Counted from the first letter of the stretch, positions 1 through 10,608 are shown. The stretch is DNA of 22,253 nucleotides from Hypsibius dujardini (GCA_001579985.1 LRSR01002520.1:1-22253); one strand, 5' to 3'. Notes: generated by a model from the sequence alone, not told the origin. Made by a program: numbers and translations.

Positions 1-68
1 GTGGATTAAAATATGTGGTTGTTGAGTTGATTGACAGAGACTGGTAGAAAAGCAGACAGACATACAGA

Positions 69-124
69 CAGGTAGGCAGGTAGACAGCCAGGTAGGCAGG
101 CAGGCAGGCAGGCAGGCAGGCAGA
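69..124. repeat. (CAGG)n tetranucleotide array
   Basis: A run of CAGG/TAGG units ending in about eight clean GGCA repeats. It lies just inside the intron below exon 418-150, so on the sense strand of that gene it reads CCTG. Confidence 0.9.
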
Positions 125-149
125 TAGACATACCAACATGTCACAGTAC

Positions 150-3100
150 CTTATTTCCATGTTGGAGTACTGTCTTCGGACGCATCTCATCCGTCCAAAT
201 GATGATGTTCCCGTCAGAATCAGCGGACATAGCATGACTCTTCTCTGCACCGCCCGTAGGGACAACCGACTCCACCACACACGTCACAATAGACGGTTTG
301 GGAATTTGCCCGAAGATACACTGCCGGACAAAGTCAATTCGCTTTTCCGTCGGTACTATGCGCCATACTTCCATCAAACCTCTGCCGTAGATGATGTACC
401 ATGACTCCTTTGTCGAAGCTTCAATAATAAAAATACAATTAGACATACTGATAAATTAATCACCCAGTCAGTCGACAGGATTAGGATACTTCGTAGGGAC
501 ACTAGGCCGCAGACCACCGGACTCTCGGTGCAGGGCTTTGAGGCCAGCAGTTGACCGCTCTCCATTGACCACACCGACAGGCTCCTCGGCTTGCCCTCAT
601 CGATGGCCACTAAGGCGTCCTCATCTCGGCTGAAACATAATCCTGTGACAGAGACTTGCAGCACTGAGCCGTTGGGGTTCTGACTGGTGAGGACATGAAG
701 GGTCTTCAGCTGATCCGTAGTCCAGACACGGATTTGTGCCTACCAGGAATACAGAAAACAATTGGGCATGGTACATACTGCAGAGGACACAACCGACAAG
801 AAGCCGAATGCTGTAGTCGGTATAGATGACTCACAGAGCAGACTAACTTGAACCTGGACTGATGGACAGAGTGACACAGACATAAACACGGACACAAACA
901 CAGACACAGACACAAACACAGACACAAACACAGACATGACGTTTTCAACGTTAATCCTTCGAATTAGTCTTTTCTTTCACCGAGATGGCATCGTCTCATA
1001 TTTCACACACAGTCCGTCTGTTGTTACTGTTTGTGTCTCATCCATTAACCCACACTGTGATCCCACATTTCCTCCGAGATTTTATCATACACGAATCATA
1101 CAAAACTGTTTTACCACAAAACTGTTTCACGACCCTATCATTCACCCTGACTTGCATCTGTTCCTTGTAACCAGACTCAAAATATTATTTCAAAATTAAT
1201 GCCATAAATTACAATAACGATGATTGAGTTGCCTTACCCCGCCGTCCGTCGTGGTCGCGCTCTGTCCGGTCGCCACAACGATGCCGTCTGAAGCCGTCGC
1301 GATGCACTGCAAACCCAAATTATGCAAAGCCCTCCACTGGCCGTTTCGATTCTAATCCATAAGAATGACACCACACAAACCTGAATCAAACCGTCATGCT
1401 CGCCGTAATGCCGCTGCGTGTCCTTATTCACGTCGTACAGCACCACCACATGTCCAACAAAGTACACCAACGTCGCGGACCCGCTCAAAAAGTGGATGTT
1501 ATTCCGATGGGCGAATCCGCTGTAGCCGTAGATCCACTCAAGACTCGGCAGACGAATCTTGGGCGTGACCGTGTCGAAGTACTCATCAGGCGGCCAGAGG
1601 ACCAGTTTATGGTCCCCAATTTTCCGTACCACCGGGTGGATTGGCTTCTCCACCAGCCCGTTGGCTCCCGTTGTGATAGTCGTGTCGCCGCGCTGAGCGA
1701 TGGCTGCGACCTTGCTGATGGTGGAGAAGATGGAAGAGGCGAGGGAGACGTTGTCAGAACCGTTGTCTCCGCCACCGCCGCCACCGCCGACGGTCAGGGT
1801 GTCGCCGGTACCTTTGCCCTTTTTGTTGCGACCGCCGCCGAGGAATCCCTTCATTTTGCCCAGCCGTCCTCCACCGGGTTTTCCGTCTTCCGAGCCGACG
1901 GAGACGACGGAATTGGTTGCTAAGGAAGCCTTCCGGACTGTGTACTCCGGCACTTGAAAGAGTTACAAACAAGTGAGCAAGTAATATACACGTAGTTTGA
2001 TAAATATCTAGTAATATAAATATATATATACCGTATGCAATAATAACGGTAGGTGATAGATTTTGTAAGAATGTTTATAATAATAATATAGTAAATAATA
2101 ATAATTCATATTAATAAATATTGTTAAAGCTATCAATAATAACAAATAATAGATACCAACAATATTTAATGTATATTCTCGAGATTCCGTATTTATTAAA
2201 TGAATCGATGCCTGGTAAAGCTTGTGTTTGACACGATTAGCTTGGCGAAAATGATATAAAAATAATTTTTCAACGAAAAAAAATTTCAAAACAAGAAAAT
2301 GAGTTTTCATGGCGCAGTCGCGAAATTTTGCTTTTCGAAACTTGCTCGCGTAAAAATGTGAACAGTTCATTTGCTTTGATTTTGGGTTTTTTTTCAGCTT
2401 GCTATCGAAGGAATTGCATCTATAAAAATTAACAACGCTTATTCCATGCAGACTGCATATGGTAAGCTAAATCGAAAGAAGATGAGAAACACTGATATTT
2501 TCATGACATACAGCATTTTTGTTTGAAAAAAGCAAAAGGATGAGGTTTGAACTTTCTGCGTAATACGTTTTTTTGGGGTTACTGCAGGTGCACTAGGCCA
2601 GCCCACCAATTGCTTACCTCATGTCAGCTTTTTGCCGTTCATGCGGCAACAGCTTTTAAAGATTCGATTCAAAGCATCACCCTATAGATCCCAGATTTTT
2701 CTCATATAGATGCTCTCAAGCATTTACTTGTCACAAAAGATTTCTTAAATTGCCTCAAATTAGCACTTCAGATTTATTATAATAAAAAAGTTGAGTGTGC
2801 ATTTCTTTTCCCAGGGAAAAAATTGCAAGAAAGCAGTCTTGGTTTTTTAAAGATGCAGGAGCGAAAAAACCTGATAGATACAAAAACCACTTTCCAGTCA
2901 AGTCGAGACAACAATAACCTTATGCTATGCTCACAACCCACAAAACCTTTGTAATTATCAATTGTTACGCCCACCACTTCTTTCATAAGTGAGGCACAAC
3001 CTTTTCCTATGGGCATAACCTTTTTGTGAAAAGAACCGAACGTTTTAATTTCACCATAATGTTTTTCAAAAACGAATAGAAGCATAACTAGCAATGAATC

Positions 3101-6100
3101 TTTTTTTCAAAAATATCAGACCACGGTTCCTTTAGAGAATTGTTAAAAGCGAACAGAGGGATTAGTCAACTAAATAGCTTTCACTCAAGCTTTATTTTTT
3201 AACTGAAGCTTAAAGTCTACATAGTTTTAAGTTTTTATCGAAGTTGTTTGTTGTTAACTAATCGGATTTTTTAGTTTTCCCCATTGAAACTGTTTAGTAT
3301 TTTTAGTCAACTAGAAAACATAAAGCAAAAAAACTAATAAAGAATTTACCAAAAGAATTTAGTAATCACCAAACACTAAAACTGAAATTTATTTCTCAGG
3401 CTCTAACAAGTATGACTGTCTAACTTTAGTCTTTTACAATTTCCACTGATACCTGAGGAGATATCAATGATGGTGTCCGAGTGGATCCCGCCATCGTCAG
3501 TGTCCACGCTGGACTGTTTATTGTCGGAAGAGTTTGTGGATGAGAGGCGATTGTTCACCACCTTGACCATTCCATCCTCCATTATTATACGCCCTGCGTC
3601 GCCCCGTTTCTTCGTCGACGCGATTGGCTCCTCCTTCTTTGCGAACAGCTTCGGATTGACCTTCATAGCGCCCTCGAAGGCTTTATCCACCAGGACGAAG
3701 AGCTCACGATGACTAGGCAGTAGACACGATCATTGTGAGAGTCGCACTTTTTTTTAAGAAATCGATAGTAAGCGGCTTACCTTATTTTGCCATTATTGTC
3801 GTCATCGCAGCGTATTAAGAGGCTTTTAAGGAGGTCGGGCTTAACCGGAAGTCCGTGCTCCCGACATACTTTGAGGAGCTGTCAAAAGTGCGAGAGCTTT
3901 CTTCTTGAAGAAAATTTTTTTCCCTTCTCCAGCAACCCAGCTACGCTTTTTTTGCAGTGAAGGGACGTACCTGGGTGTTGGCAACATAACCTTGTCGGGT
4001 TTTATCCAGTCCTAACACGGCATTCTGAATACACATTAAAAAGTTTTAGTTATATCAAGTACTTAAAATTGATTTTCGTCACATGGATTTGGATATGGTG
4101 CATACTAGGACAAGCACTGCAAATTCTGAAAATAGTTTTTTTAGCTGATTTTGCTTAAGTAGAGATACATACTCGTACAGTCATCTTTCGTTCTAAAAAT
4201 ATCAGTTATTTTTTTATAATTGTTATCTAAAATATTGCTATAGTTATAGTTCTAGTTAAATTGAGTTTAGTTTAGTTTAGTCTAGTTTATTTTTGTTTAA
4301 TTATACTTATAGTTCTAGTATCTAGTAGTATTATAGTTCTATCATTTTGATTCTATAACTTTATGTATAATTATAATTCTATTTATAATATAATGTTCAT
4401 CTATAGTATATATATATATATATATTTCCAAGTATATTGTACCTTGAAAGCGGTAAAGTCAAACGTGGAGTCCTCGGGAGCGCCCAAAAATTGCGCCTCC
4501 ATTCGTTCAAGTATCTCACGATCACCGCCATGGTCCGCGAACACCGAAATCACCGGCGTCCGCAGGTGCATCCCTTTACGGGCTCGGACACTATCACGGT
4601 CTAGATGATATTGTGGAGCGAGTTTCCGAATTTTTTACTAACGCATTTCTGCACTTCTCACGTAATTGACATGGACGTTTTTGCTGGGCCCATGCCACCT
4701 ATCCCGGACACTTACCGCTCTGACTGTGGACACCCATCAGAAGGTTCCACACTTTCTCCGAGTCGATGCCCAGCTGGTCGGAGCAGGCCGTGAGGATCAT
4801 CCCAGACGCCATGCTTGGTATCACCAGCCCATTATCCTGTTTTCCAATATTAAAAACGATCATTTTGAAAACTCCTTGCTCACGAGATCTGATTAAATTT
4901 CTAGCGCCTTAGGACCCAGAGAATGTTTTTACAAATAATGAGCATAATAACGCAAGAGTCGTTTAATCGTCTCATCGGTAGACAATAATTATTTTTTTCA
5001 GAAATGTTTTTTCCTATTCAAACTTAAGTACGAACTTACTTTTTAAACCTTAAATTTGTATGAATGCCAACTTGCTTAGACATCGGCTTTTAAAAGAATA
5101 TAAGGGTATTGAGTAACAGTAAAATTTATAAACCCATTCAAAGTTGGGTAAATGTGCATGGTGGACCCTGTAATTTAAACAAATAAAGAGAAGACATTTT
5201 GCCTTTTCCCTCCGAAAATCGTAGTATTTAAGAGCCATTCTTTGCAACTATGCTCACAATCCCAAAACTTTCGAAAATTCTAAATAGCTCCGCCCTTTCA
5301 TCTCTGACAAACACTTGGCTCATGTCAATCGATTCCCAAATGAATTTTGGATATAGTTGCATCAATTAAAAATTATCTTTTTATTTGTATGCCAAGCTCC
5401 ACTATGCATTAATTGCTGCTATATTTGGTTCAGAAAAGGTGATTCGGCTGCAATTCTGATACCTTTAAGCCAGCCTGAACTTGCCTGTAAAATTTTTGCC
5501 AGATCTCCGTAACTCATGTAGCTGTCAATGCCGCCTTTTTGTCGTAGACTCATCAGGATGAATCGCATCTTCTGCCGGCTGCACTTGGACACGGCCTCCA
5601 ACAGCAGATGGGTCATCTCCGCTCGGATCGCGTCCGTCATTTCAAATCTGTTCTTCTTCTTGGGATCCTCAGCTACATAAAATAAATAACCGCAGGTATA
5701 AACGAAGCCAACTACAGCGCAATCAGCTTGGCCAATTACAAAAAAAAAAAAAAAAAAGGAAGATTCTTGCAGTTTAAGTACCTGCTGTGGATTGGGTACC
5801 AGATGTCGATTTTCCAGCGGCTCCACCGTTGGCCGCAGCTCGCGCTACCGTTCCTGCCGAGATCTAGGTAAACACAAAAAAAGAAAAAAAAACCATTTCC
5901 GGTGCAAGGAGATTACTACCTGAAAAATGGAAGACACCCAAACGAACGAAGACGACTTTTGACAAAGCCCTTTAAGTGAACTATGACTGTACATCGGCCA
6001 ATAATCGATCTGATGAACGACATAAAGTCCAAGCAGCGTATTACGAATAACCAACGATGGTTGTGTACCTTGTTGGCATTTTTTATGGCATTCCGGAGCA

Positions 6101-6173
6101 TCCCGCCGGTGTGGGCCTCAACGACCCGACTCAACGGCAGCGGCTTCTTGGTCGGTACACTCGATATATCCAT
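150..6173 (-). CDS. EF-hand / HELP / WD40 EMAP-like protein, 5' and middle exons (3' part off the left edge)
   Basis: Exons read downward, with residues: 6173-6069 (1-35), 5863-5782 (36-62), 5672-5485 (63-125), 4836-4716 (126-165), 4600-4443 (166-218), 4024-3971 (219-236), 3878-3781 (237-268), 3712-3453 (269-355), 1952-1381 (356-546), 1306-1238 (547-569), 739-490 (570-652), 418-150 (653-742). Every junction keeps frame, and all donors are GT except the GC at 5484-5483. A canonical EF-hand loop (DDDNNGKISHRE, residues 261-272) is completed across the 3781/3712 junction. A degenerate loop lies at 225-236. Residues about 460-540 are a HELP motif (KLVLWPPDEYF, LEWIYGYSG, VVVLYDV, QRHYGEHD) as in EML proteins. 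WD40 blades follow (VVATGQSA, IRVW, LSVW, MEVW, NIIIW). EML proteins bind microtubules, and EF-hands bind calcium. A Gly/Ser-rich linker sits at 390-425. The start at 6173 is the first ATG of the frame block, but a further 5' exon is possible. Joining the EF-hand and HELP halves into one gene is inferred from splice phase (phase 1 on both sides of a 1.5-kb intron). Two adjacent genes remain possible. Confidence 0.8.
880..935. repeat. ACAGAC/ACAAAC simple repeat in an intron
   Basis: Alternating CAGACA and CAAACA hexamers within the 1237-740 intron. On the sense strand of the gene it reads TGTCTGTGTTTG. The open frames it creates on the minus strand (runs of Cys-Leu) are repeat artefacts. Confidence 0.85.
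1381..1952 (-). other. HELP-domain exon of the EMAP-like gene
   Basis: This is the largest exon (572 nt, phase 1 in, phase 0 out), bounded by an acceptor TTTCAAG and a donor CAG/GTTTGTG on the minus strand. Its first half encodes a basic, Gly/Lys-rich and then poly-Gly linker. Its second half encodes the HELP motif, from IGDHKLVLWPPDEYF through RHYGEHDGLIQ. The segment is colinear with EML1-4 proteins and is the most secure piece of homology in this locus. Confidence 0.9.
1953..3452 (-). other. 1.5-kb AT-rich intron between EF-hand and HELP exons
   Basis: Donor CTCAG/GTATCAG at 3452 and acceptor TTTCAAG/TG at 1953 on the minus strand. The interior is AT-rich with no convincing coding sequence. 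The piece near 2925-2985 (ATGCTCACAA, AATTGTTACGCCC) weakly resembles the fold-back family seen at 5236-9110. Confidence 0.7.
4837..5484 (-). other. intron with a probable GC donor
   Basis: On the minus strand the exon ends TTACAG and the intron begins GCAAGT, which matches the classical GC-AG donor consensus. The acceptor is ACAG/GAT at 4837. It joins phase 0 to phase 0 (KILQ/DNGLVIP). The intron contains half of a fold-back repeat at about 5236-5425. Confidence 0.65.
5236..5425. repeat. partial copy of fold-back repeat family (copy D)
   Basis: It shows the family's right arm: TAGCTCCGCCC, then ATGTCAATCGATTCC, AAATGAATTTTGG and an outer block ending ATTAATTGCTGC. A clear left arm is not visible, so it is probably truncated. 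Confidence 0.45.
6069..6173 (-). other. first coding exon of the EMAP-like gene
   Basis: ATG at 6173, 35 codons (MDISSVPTKKPLPLSRVVEA...NANK), ending AAG/GTACAC in phase 0. The next exon (5863-5782) opens in the same phase with ISAGTVARAAANGG. The base string just before the ATG ends ACAACAG, so 6174 could also be a splice acceptor following an untranslated 5' exon. Confidence 0.6.
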
Positions 6174-6331
6174 CCTGTTGTTTCCCGATGAGGAAGTATG
6201 AATAAAATTTAGAAAAACTTGAGATCCCTTTTGCACGTATATTTGTCTCACAGTTCACGACACGTTGAATTGAGCTCCGATCGGCGAAGTACCTGCGAGT
6301 ACTGGTAGCAATAGACCGACAGGTGGACTCT

Positions 6332-6341
6332 CCCTTTTATG
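6332..6341 (-). promoter_or_regulatory. possible TATA-like element upstream of the EMAP-like gene
   Basis: On the minus strand this reads CATAAAAGGG, about 160 nt upstream of the ATG at 6173. A good donor (CGCAG/GTAC, exon end 6293) lies 40-50 nt downstream. A short untranslated first exon at about 6310-6293, spliced to the acceptor at 6174, would explain both. This is inference only. Confidence 0.25.
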
Positions 6342-6689
6342 GAGCTTGACAATTGTGATATCAAGGATTTGGGAGCAAGCTTCAATCCGTGTCGTGGTTT
6401 GAAGTAATACGAGGCGACAGACGTTACACGCCATGCACTTGTGTTTTTCAGTGATAAAAGATCACTTAGCGCAAGGTACAGCTTGAAAAATACAGCTAAT
6501 ATGCGATACTAGAAAGGAACAGTGCTTCGCTCTGCGTGCCTTCTTAAGTTGTGCATGTGCTCGCCCATGTATCGAGAGGTAGGAAAAGGCATTGAGAAAA
6601 GCATGCATGACCACGCTACCCGCTCAATTGTTCCATTCCGTGATTCAGTTAAGGTACGAGGAGGGGTATTTCTAGTCACTCCTTTTTCT

Positions 6690-7050
6690 ATCTCCTTAAG
6701 CGAGTCAGTAGCGATTACCGCGTCGTGCAACTCAGCGTCTGCAACGAAATAATTTTTAATTTCCATTTTCCCATTCTTAATTCAATTTGGAATCGAGTCG
6801 TATTAGCCAAATGTTTTGCGGGGGTCAGGGGGCGGAGCAATAGGCCAATCTTCGAAAACTACTCCCACAACCGCAGTGGCCTGTTTGACAGGTACACGGA
6901 ACTCCACCCCTTGATCCCCGTAAACTATTTCGCTGATGTCAATCGATTCCAAATTGAATTCTGGACGTTCGAGTGTCAAGATTATATTATTTCGATACAT
7001 ATGCTGAGTTTCACTATATACGGGAATTACTGTTGATCACAAGTTGGCTG
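6690..7050. repeat. fold-back (long inverted repeat) element, copy A
   Basis: The left arm contains AATTCAATTTGGAATCGA and GGGGGCGGAGC. The right arm is its inverse: ACTCCACCCCTTGATCCCCG, then GCTGATGTCAATCGATTCC and AAATTGAATTC. The arms continue outward with a matching GCTGAGTTnCAC block at 6750 and 7007. The minus-strand open frame 7000-6803 across it is not conserved in the other copies, so I treat it as noncoding. Confidence 0.65.
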
Positions 7051-7344
7051 TACACTACAAAGCGGTCATAATTTCTTCGCGTAGTTTTCATAATTTCCAG
7101 CAGGTGGCGCTAGTGGAAAAAAATCCACAACCGCCTGTCCTGAACAAATGGTAATACCCTTGATTTTGAGAAGCTTCATTAAAATTTAACACTGTTTCTT
7201 TTGTGTACCATCTGAATTGAGGATCTACTGTCTCGACCGGAGCAGATTGACAAACATGCACCACGTTTTTTGATGTCGTTTGTATGTATGCGTTTGTTGG
7301 TAGCATTCCGATTCCTTGTTTTACCTGGAGTCCGCCAATTCATC

Positions 7345-7660
7345 GATACCATTTTTCGAGCCTAGAACTAGTCTAGCGGTTTTGGTATATTGGGGTTCCT
7401 AGTATATATATATATCCAAATAAATTTGCCTAATACTTTCCCATCCAGAATTCAATCCGGAGTCGACTGGAATCAGCCGAATATTTTTCAAAAATCAGGG
7501 AGCGGGATCTATGAATCAATCTTCAAAAACTGCTCGCACAATTTCCATTCTTTTCGAAAGTGCAAGTAGCTCCGCCCCTTGAACCCCAAACAATAATTTC
7601 GCTGATGTTTTTGGCATTTTAACCAGCAAAAGGAAAAGGTGTTTAACCTATCACGCAAGC
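7345..7660. repeat. fold-back element, copy B
   Basis: Left arm: ATCCAAATAAATTTGCC, CTTTCCCATCCAGAATTCAAT. These are the inverse of copy C's right arm at 9000-9045. The centre has AGCTCCGCCCCTTGAACCCC. The right arm breaks after GCTGATGT at 7610 and resumes near AAAAGGTGTTTAACC, so it carries an internal deletion. The outer left part (CGGTTTTGGTATATTGGGG) still pairs with copy C's outer right part. Confidence 0.6.
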
Positions 7661-8314
7661 AGAGCGCGGGCAAATGGTTCATATATATTTCTCACAATTC
7701 ACGAACATGTACTACCATCGTCTTTCACGGGTTGACATGTGAACATCCTGCAAAGGTCACTACACCTCACAGATACTTGTATTAATCATACATGGTTCTG
7801 ATTAGAATTAAAGCTGCAAAAAAAGGTTGTCTGGCCAGTTGTCTGTAGCTGGCATTTCGGCTCGAATAACAAGGTCAAGCAACATCATAATTCTCAGACT
7901 TCTGGGTCCTTCATAAGGGTACTCTTTCAGGGGCTGTATTTCTCTTATTTTTCCCACAAAGAATTGTATAGATTAGAGTATACTTTGACATGTATGCCCT
8001 GATGAGTTAAATGTATTATATATTTACAGTACGTGTCCCAAATTAAAATGTTACACCTTTTAGGATGGATGGCACAATTCATGCCGCAGCGACAGAGACA
8101 GACAATGTACATATAAGGATTAAGAGATTGAGGAGCACATTTTGCGCGGAGAAGACAGACTAAAAATCGATACTCCTTCCGACGAAAGGACGAAAGGCCG
8201 TTCGCACGGCAGGAGACCCGTGCGAAAGGCGCCGGTAAGGCAATTATTGATGAGGTTTTCGCAGTATGCATGTCCCACCGGCACGTCCGTCCATCCTTTG
8301 CCTTTCTCATTGAG

Positions 8315-8350
8315 CTCTCTCTCTTTCTTTCTCTCTCTCTCTCTTCTACC
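8315..8350. repeat. CT-rich simple repeat
   Basis: A (CT)n and CTTT-rich tract. It produces spurious Leu/Ser-rich frames on the plus strand and Lys/Glu/Arg-rich ones on the minus strand. Confidence 0.8.
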
Positions 8351-8719
8351 CTCCCCGCTCTTTATCCTACACATCACCTTAGTCCTTTCAGCTCCCCTGC
8401 CTTAAATTCCAGGTCGAAAATGAAATCGATAAAAAAGCACCGCGCTCGCGCTCGTGCTCGTGCTCGGGGTGAAGTGTGCCCTCTTCAAGCTGATCATTCG
8501 ACCTCTTGTTTACAGATTGTTCTAACCTTCCGGCTGTCGCCCTTTCTGTGTGCCGCGTTTAAGGTGACAGACTCCCGGGTCACTGGTTTATCTATTTGCT
8601 ATATGCCATATTTGCCATATTTGCTACGCCATATCGACTGCCGCCCGTAAATCGTGACTTCCTTCCAAAAAGTGTATTCGCCCTAATTCACGGCTTCCAA
8701 TATATCAATCAATTCACTG

Positions 8720-9110
8720 ACATAGTACTCTTACCTATACAGCCAATCAGTAGCAATTGTTGTGTAACCGAACTCGGAATGTAAATTAAGATAAACTTTT
8801 CTTGATATTACCGCATCCAAAATTCAATTTAAAATCGCTTGACATCAGCAACATTTTGTTCGGGGTTCAAGGGGCGGAGTTACATGCACTTTTCAAAACG
8901 AGCGGGAATTGTGCAACCATGCAGTTTTGGAAGATTGGTCATAGCTCCGCCCCTGAGACCGGAAAAATATTCGGCTGATGTTAATCGACTTTCAAATTGA
9001 ATTCTAAATGGGAAAGTTTAAGCAAATTTATTTGGACATACATGCCGGAGTTTCATTATACGAAAACCGCCACGGACTAGCTTCAGGCCAAAAAAAGGTG
9101 TTTAGGGCAA
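8720..9110. repeat. fold-back element, copy C (most complete)
   Basis: Left arm: CCAAAATTCAATTTAAAATC, GACATCAGCA, TTCGGGGTTCAAGGGGCGGAG. Right arm: AGCTCCGCCCCTGAGACCGG, GCTGATGTTAATCGA, AAATTGAATTC. Outer arm blocks also pair (AAAGTTTATCTTAATTTACAT reading inward from the left against TTTAAGCAAATTTATTTGGACAT on the right, with indels). Arms are roughly 150 bp around a short centre. Confidence 0.65.
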
Positions 9111-9786
9111 TAGGCTGGACTCCTCTTACTAGTACAGCCCAAAAAATCTTGTTCTTCGAACCGTAAATAAGTGAATTGTTATAAATACGGTATATTCATA
9201 GGTAGATGTCCAAAGTATATATCTTATATGCGCCAACGAACCGCGTCCGATTAATTGGCTGGCATACCACCCACTAAGCAGGACCTCCTACTGCCGCGAA
9301 AAAGGTTCCCACACATGGATTTAGCACACCCACGAAACACGATCGTACATGTACCTCGACCTCGTTATTGCCTGGGGAAATTGTAGGCGCTTCTCTTTGT
9401 TCACGCGCATGTGTTCCACATTACCTCAATGCAGAGCGGTCTTAATCCGGCTAATCGACTTGTTTGCTCCATTTATATCCAACGGCCCCATGCACACGTA
9501 CATGCAGGCACAGTACGGTAGTAACGGTACCCCTCAAATGGTCAGGATACAGTGAGTATGGAGCATAAAAAGGATAGACGGAAGTCACGCTTGAAATTGC
9601 ATGTTTCTGATCCTCACACAGGTCGTGAGGCCGCGGGGGGACGAGAGCAACGCTAGTTGAGTAATTACCGCGAGAGAGCGCAGACGACCGCGCTTCCTGT
9701 TATCGTCCACGTCCATCCCAAACCACGACAAAAGCAGGGATTTCATTACATTTCCCCCTTACATGCCTGCCTGGTCGTTTTCCTAC

Positions 9787-9794
9787 ATCCCAGA
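9787..9794 (+). repeat. left target-site duplication of the hAT element
   Basis: ATCCCAGA, identical to 10609-10616 on the far side of the element. Confidence 0.88.
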
Positions 9795-10608
9795 CAGAGG
9801 CTCGTTTAGGGTCCTAACACAATGGAACCAGGATCCCTCGTAGTAGGGCTAGGGGGTGGGCAAAGGGGCAAAACAATTTTGTTTTCATGACTGAACCCGA
9901 AATTTGGCCTGTTGTTTTTGGTAATTTCAGAACTTGTGGAGGTCTGGAGATCTGATTTCCAGAGGCCCCCTGAGATTTCAATCTGGAATGTTCTTTAGTG
10001 TTTTGAGCCTCCCATTTCCATTCATCAATAGGGTGCTTTTATTGGACCCCAACAAACGTCAAATTTAAGAAAAAACTGAATTCATTTAAAATGTTTTGAA
10101 ATCCTGGGGGCCTTTTGGGAATCAGACCCCCATACCCCTTTAGGTTCAAAATTATCAGAAACAATAGGTGGAATTTTGGGTTCAATTTTGAAAAAAAATG
10201 CATTTTGCCCCTTTGCCCACCCCCTGGGACTACGGTGAAGGGTCCTGTTTCCTACTTGTAAGGCTTGGGCTACAGGTACCCTTCGCCTTCTCCTTCCCCT
10301 TTCTTGTCCCCTGTTGCTTTTACAAGTGCTGACCAACGTCCATTTGAGTCATTATAACAAATTTGATCATTTTGGATAGCCAATTATTCCTCAATCGTTT
10401 AGTATGAAAACCCAGAGATTTTGACATTTGTTGCATGAATGGTGTGGCCATGATTATGGGAGTGAAGATAAAAGTGGAAATTTTAATTTTTCACTCCGCA
10501 CTCGCTCAGACAATATCAAATATTTGGGGTTTAAAGTTTCAGTGATGTTTCAGGGAAGAGCGGACTTGTAACCTAAGCCGACTTGTAAAGACCTTAAACG
10601 AGCCCCTG
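9795..10608. mobile_element. non-autonomous hAT-type element (814 bp)
   Basis: The left end reads CAGAGGCTCGTTTAGGGTC. The right end, read inward on the other strand, is CAGGGGCTCGTTTAAGGTC. The flanks carry a perfect 8-bp direct repeat ATCCCAGA at 9787-9794 and 10609-10616. An 8-bp target duplication with YAG-starting inverted termini is the hallmark of the hAT superfamily. No transposase frame is visible inside, so it would depend on a transposase supplied elsewhere. Its interior is dominated by a second palindrome. Confidence 0.88.
9852..10224. mobile_element. nested palindromic MITE, hAT-like termini
   Basis: The left end is GGGGGTGGGCAAAGGGGCAA and the right end is its exact inverse. 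The two arms pair with interruptions for about 150 bp each (for example TGAACCCGAAATT against TGAACCCAAAATT, and GGCCCCCTGAGATTTC against GGCCCCCAGGATTTC). Flanking 8-mers TAGGGCTA and TGGGACTA match at 6 of 8 positions, a possibly decayed target duplication. It lies wholly inside the 9795-10608 element, so it inserted later or forms that element's core. Confidence 0.65.

Larger units (their letters stand above)
3453..5672 (-). other. EF-hand-region exons of the EMAP-like gene
   Basis: Six exons (5672-5485, 4836-4716, 4600-4443, 4024-3971, 3878-3781, 3712-3453) encode a helical region. It runs from MTDAIRAEMTHLLLEAVSKC through a weak EF pair (GGIDSYMSYGDLAKILQ) and a degenerate loop LDKTRQGYVANTQ to the canonical loop CDDDNNGKISHRELF. 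The final exon is Lys-, Ser- and Asp-rich (TKKRGDAGR, SSTNSSDNKQSSVDTDDGG), which looks like a disordered linker. I do not recognise a named orthologue for this half. Confidence 0.75.
6174..9786. other. upstream intergenic region rich in fold-back repeats, no gene seen
   Basis: Most open frames here are short, lack codon structure and overlap palindromic repeats. Pieces between the repeats include a CT-rich run (8315-8350) and a GCTCGT run (8443-8468). I see no recognisable protein, tRNA or rRNA. Confidence 0.6.

Noticed and set aside
69-124. CAGG array considered as a CRISPR-like direct repeat
   Set aside because: Uniform 4-bp tandem units without spacers. It is a microsatellite in a eukaryotic intron.
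706-948. Minus-strand frame of repeated Cys-Leu
   Set aside because: Produced by the ACAGAC repeat in an intron. The real exon here ends at 739 in a different frame.
1396-1923. 175-codon plus-strand frame opposite the HELP exon
   Set aside because: Shadow of the minus-strand HELP exon, which has clear EML homology.
6803-7000. Minus-strand 65-codon frame (PEFNLESIDISEIV...) that looks protein-like
   Set aside because: It coincides with the arms of fold-back copy A, and the aligned copies B and C have stops and shifts, so coding is unlikely.
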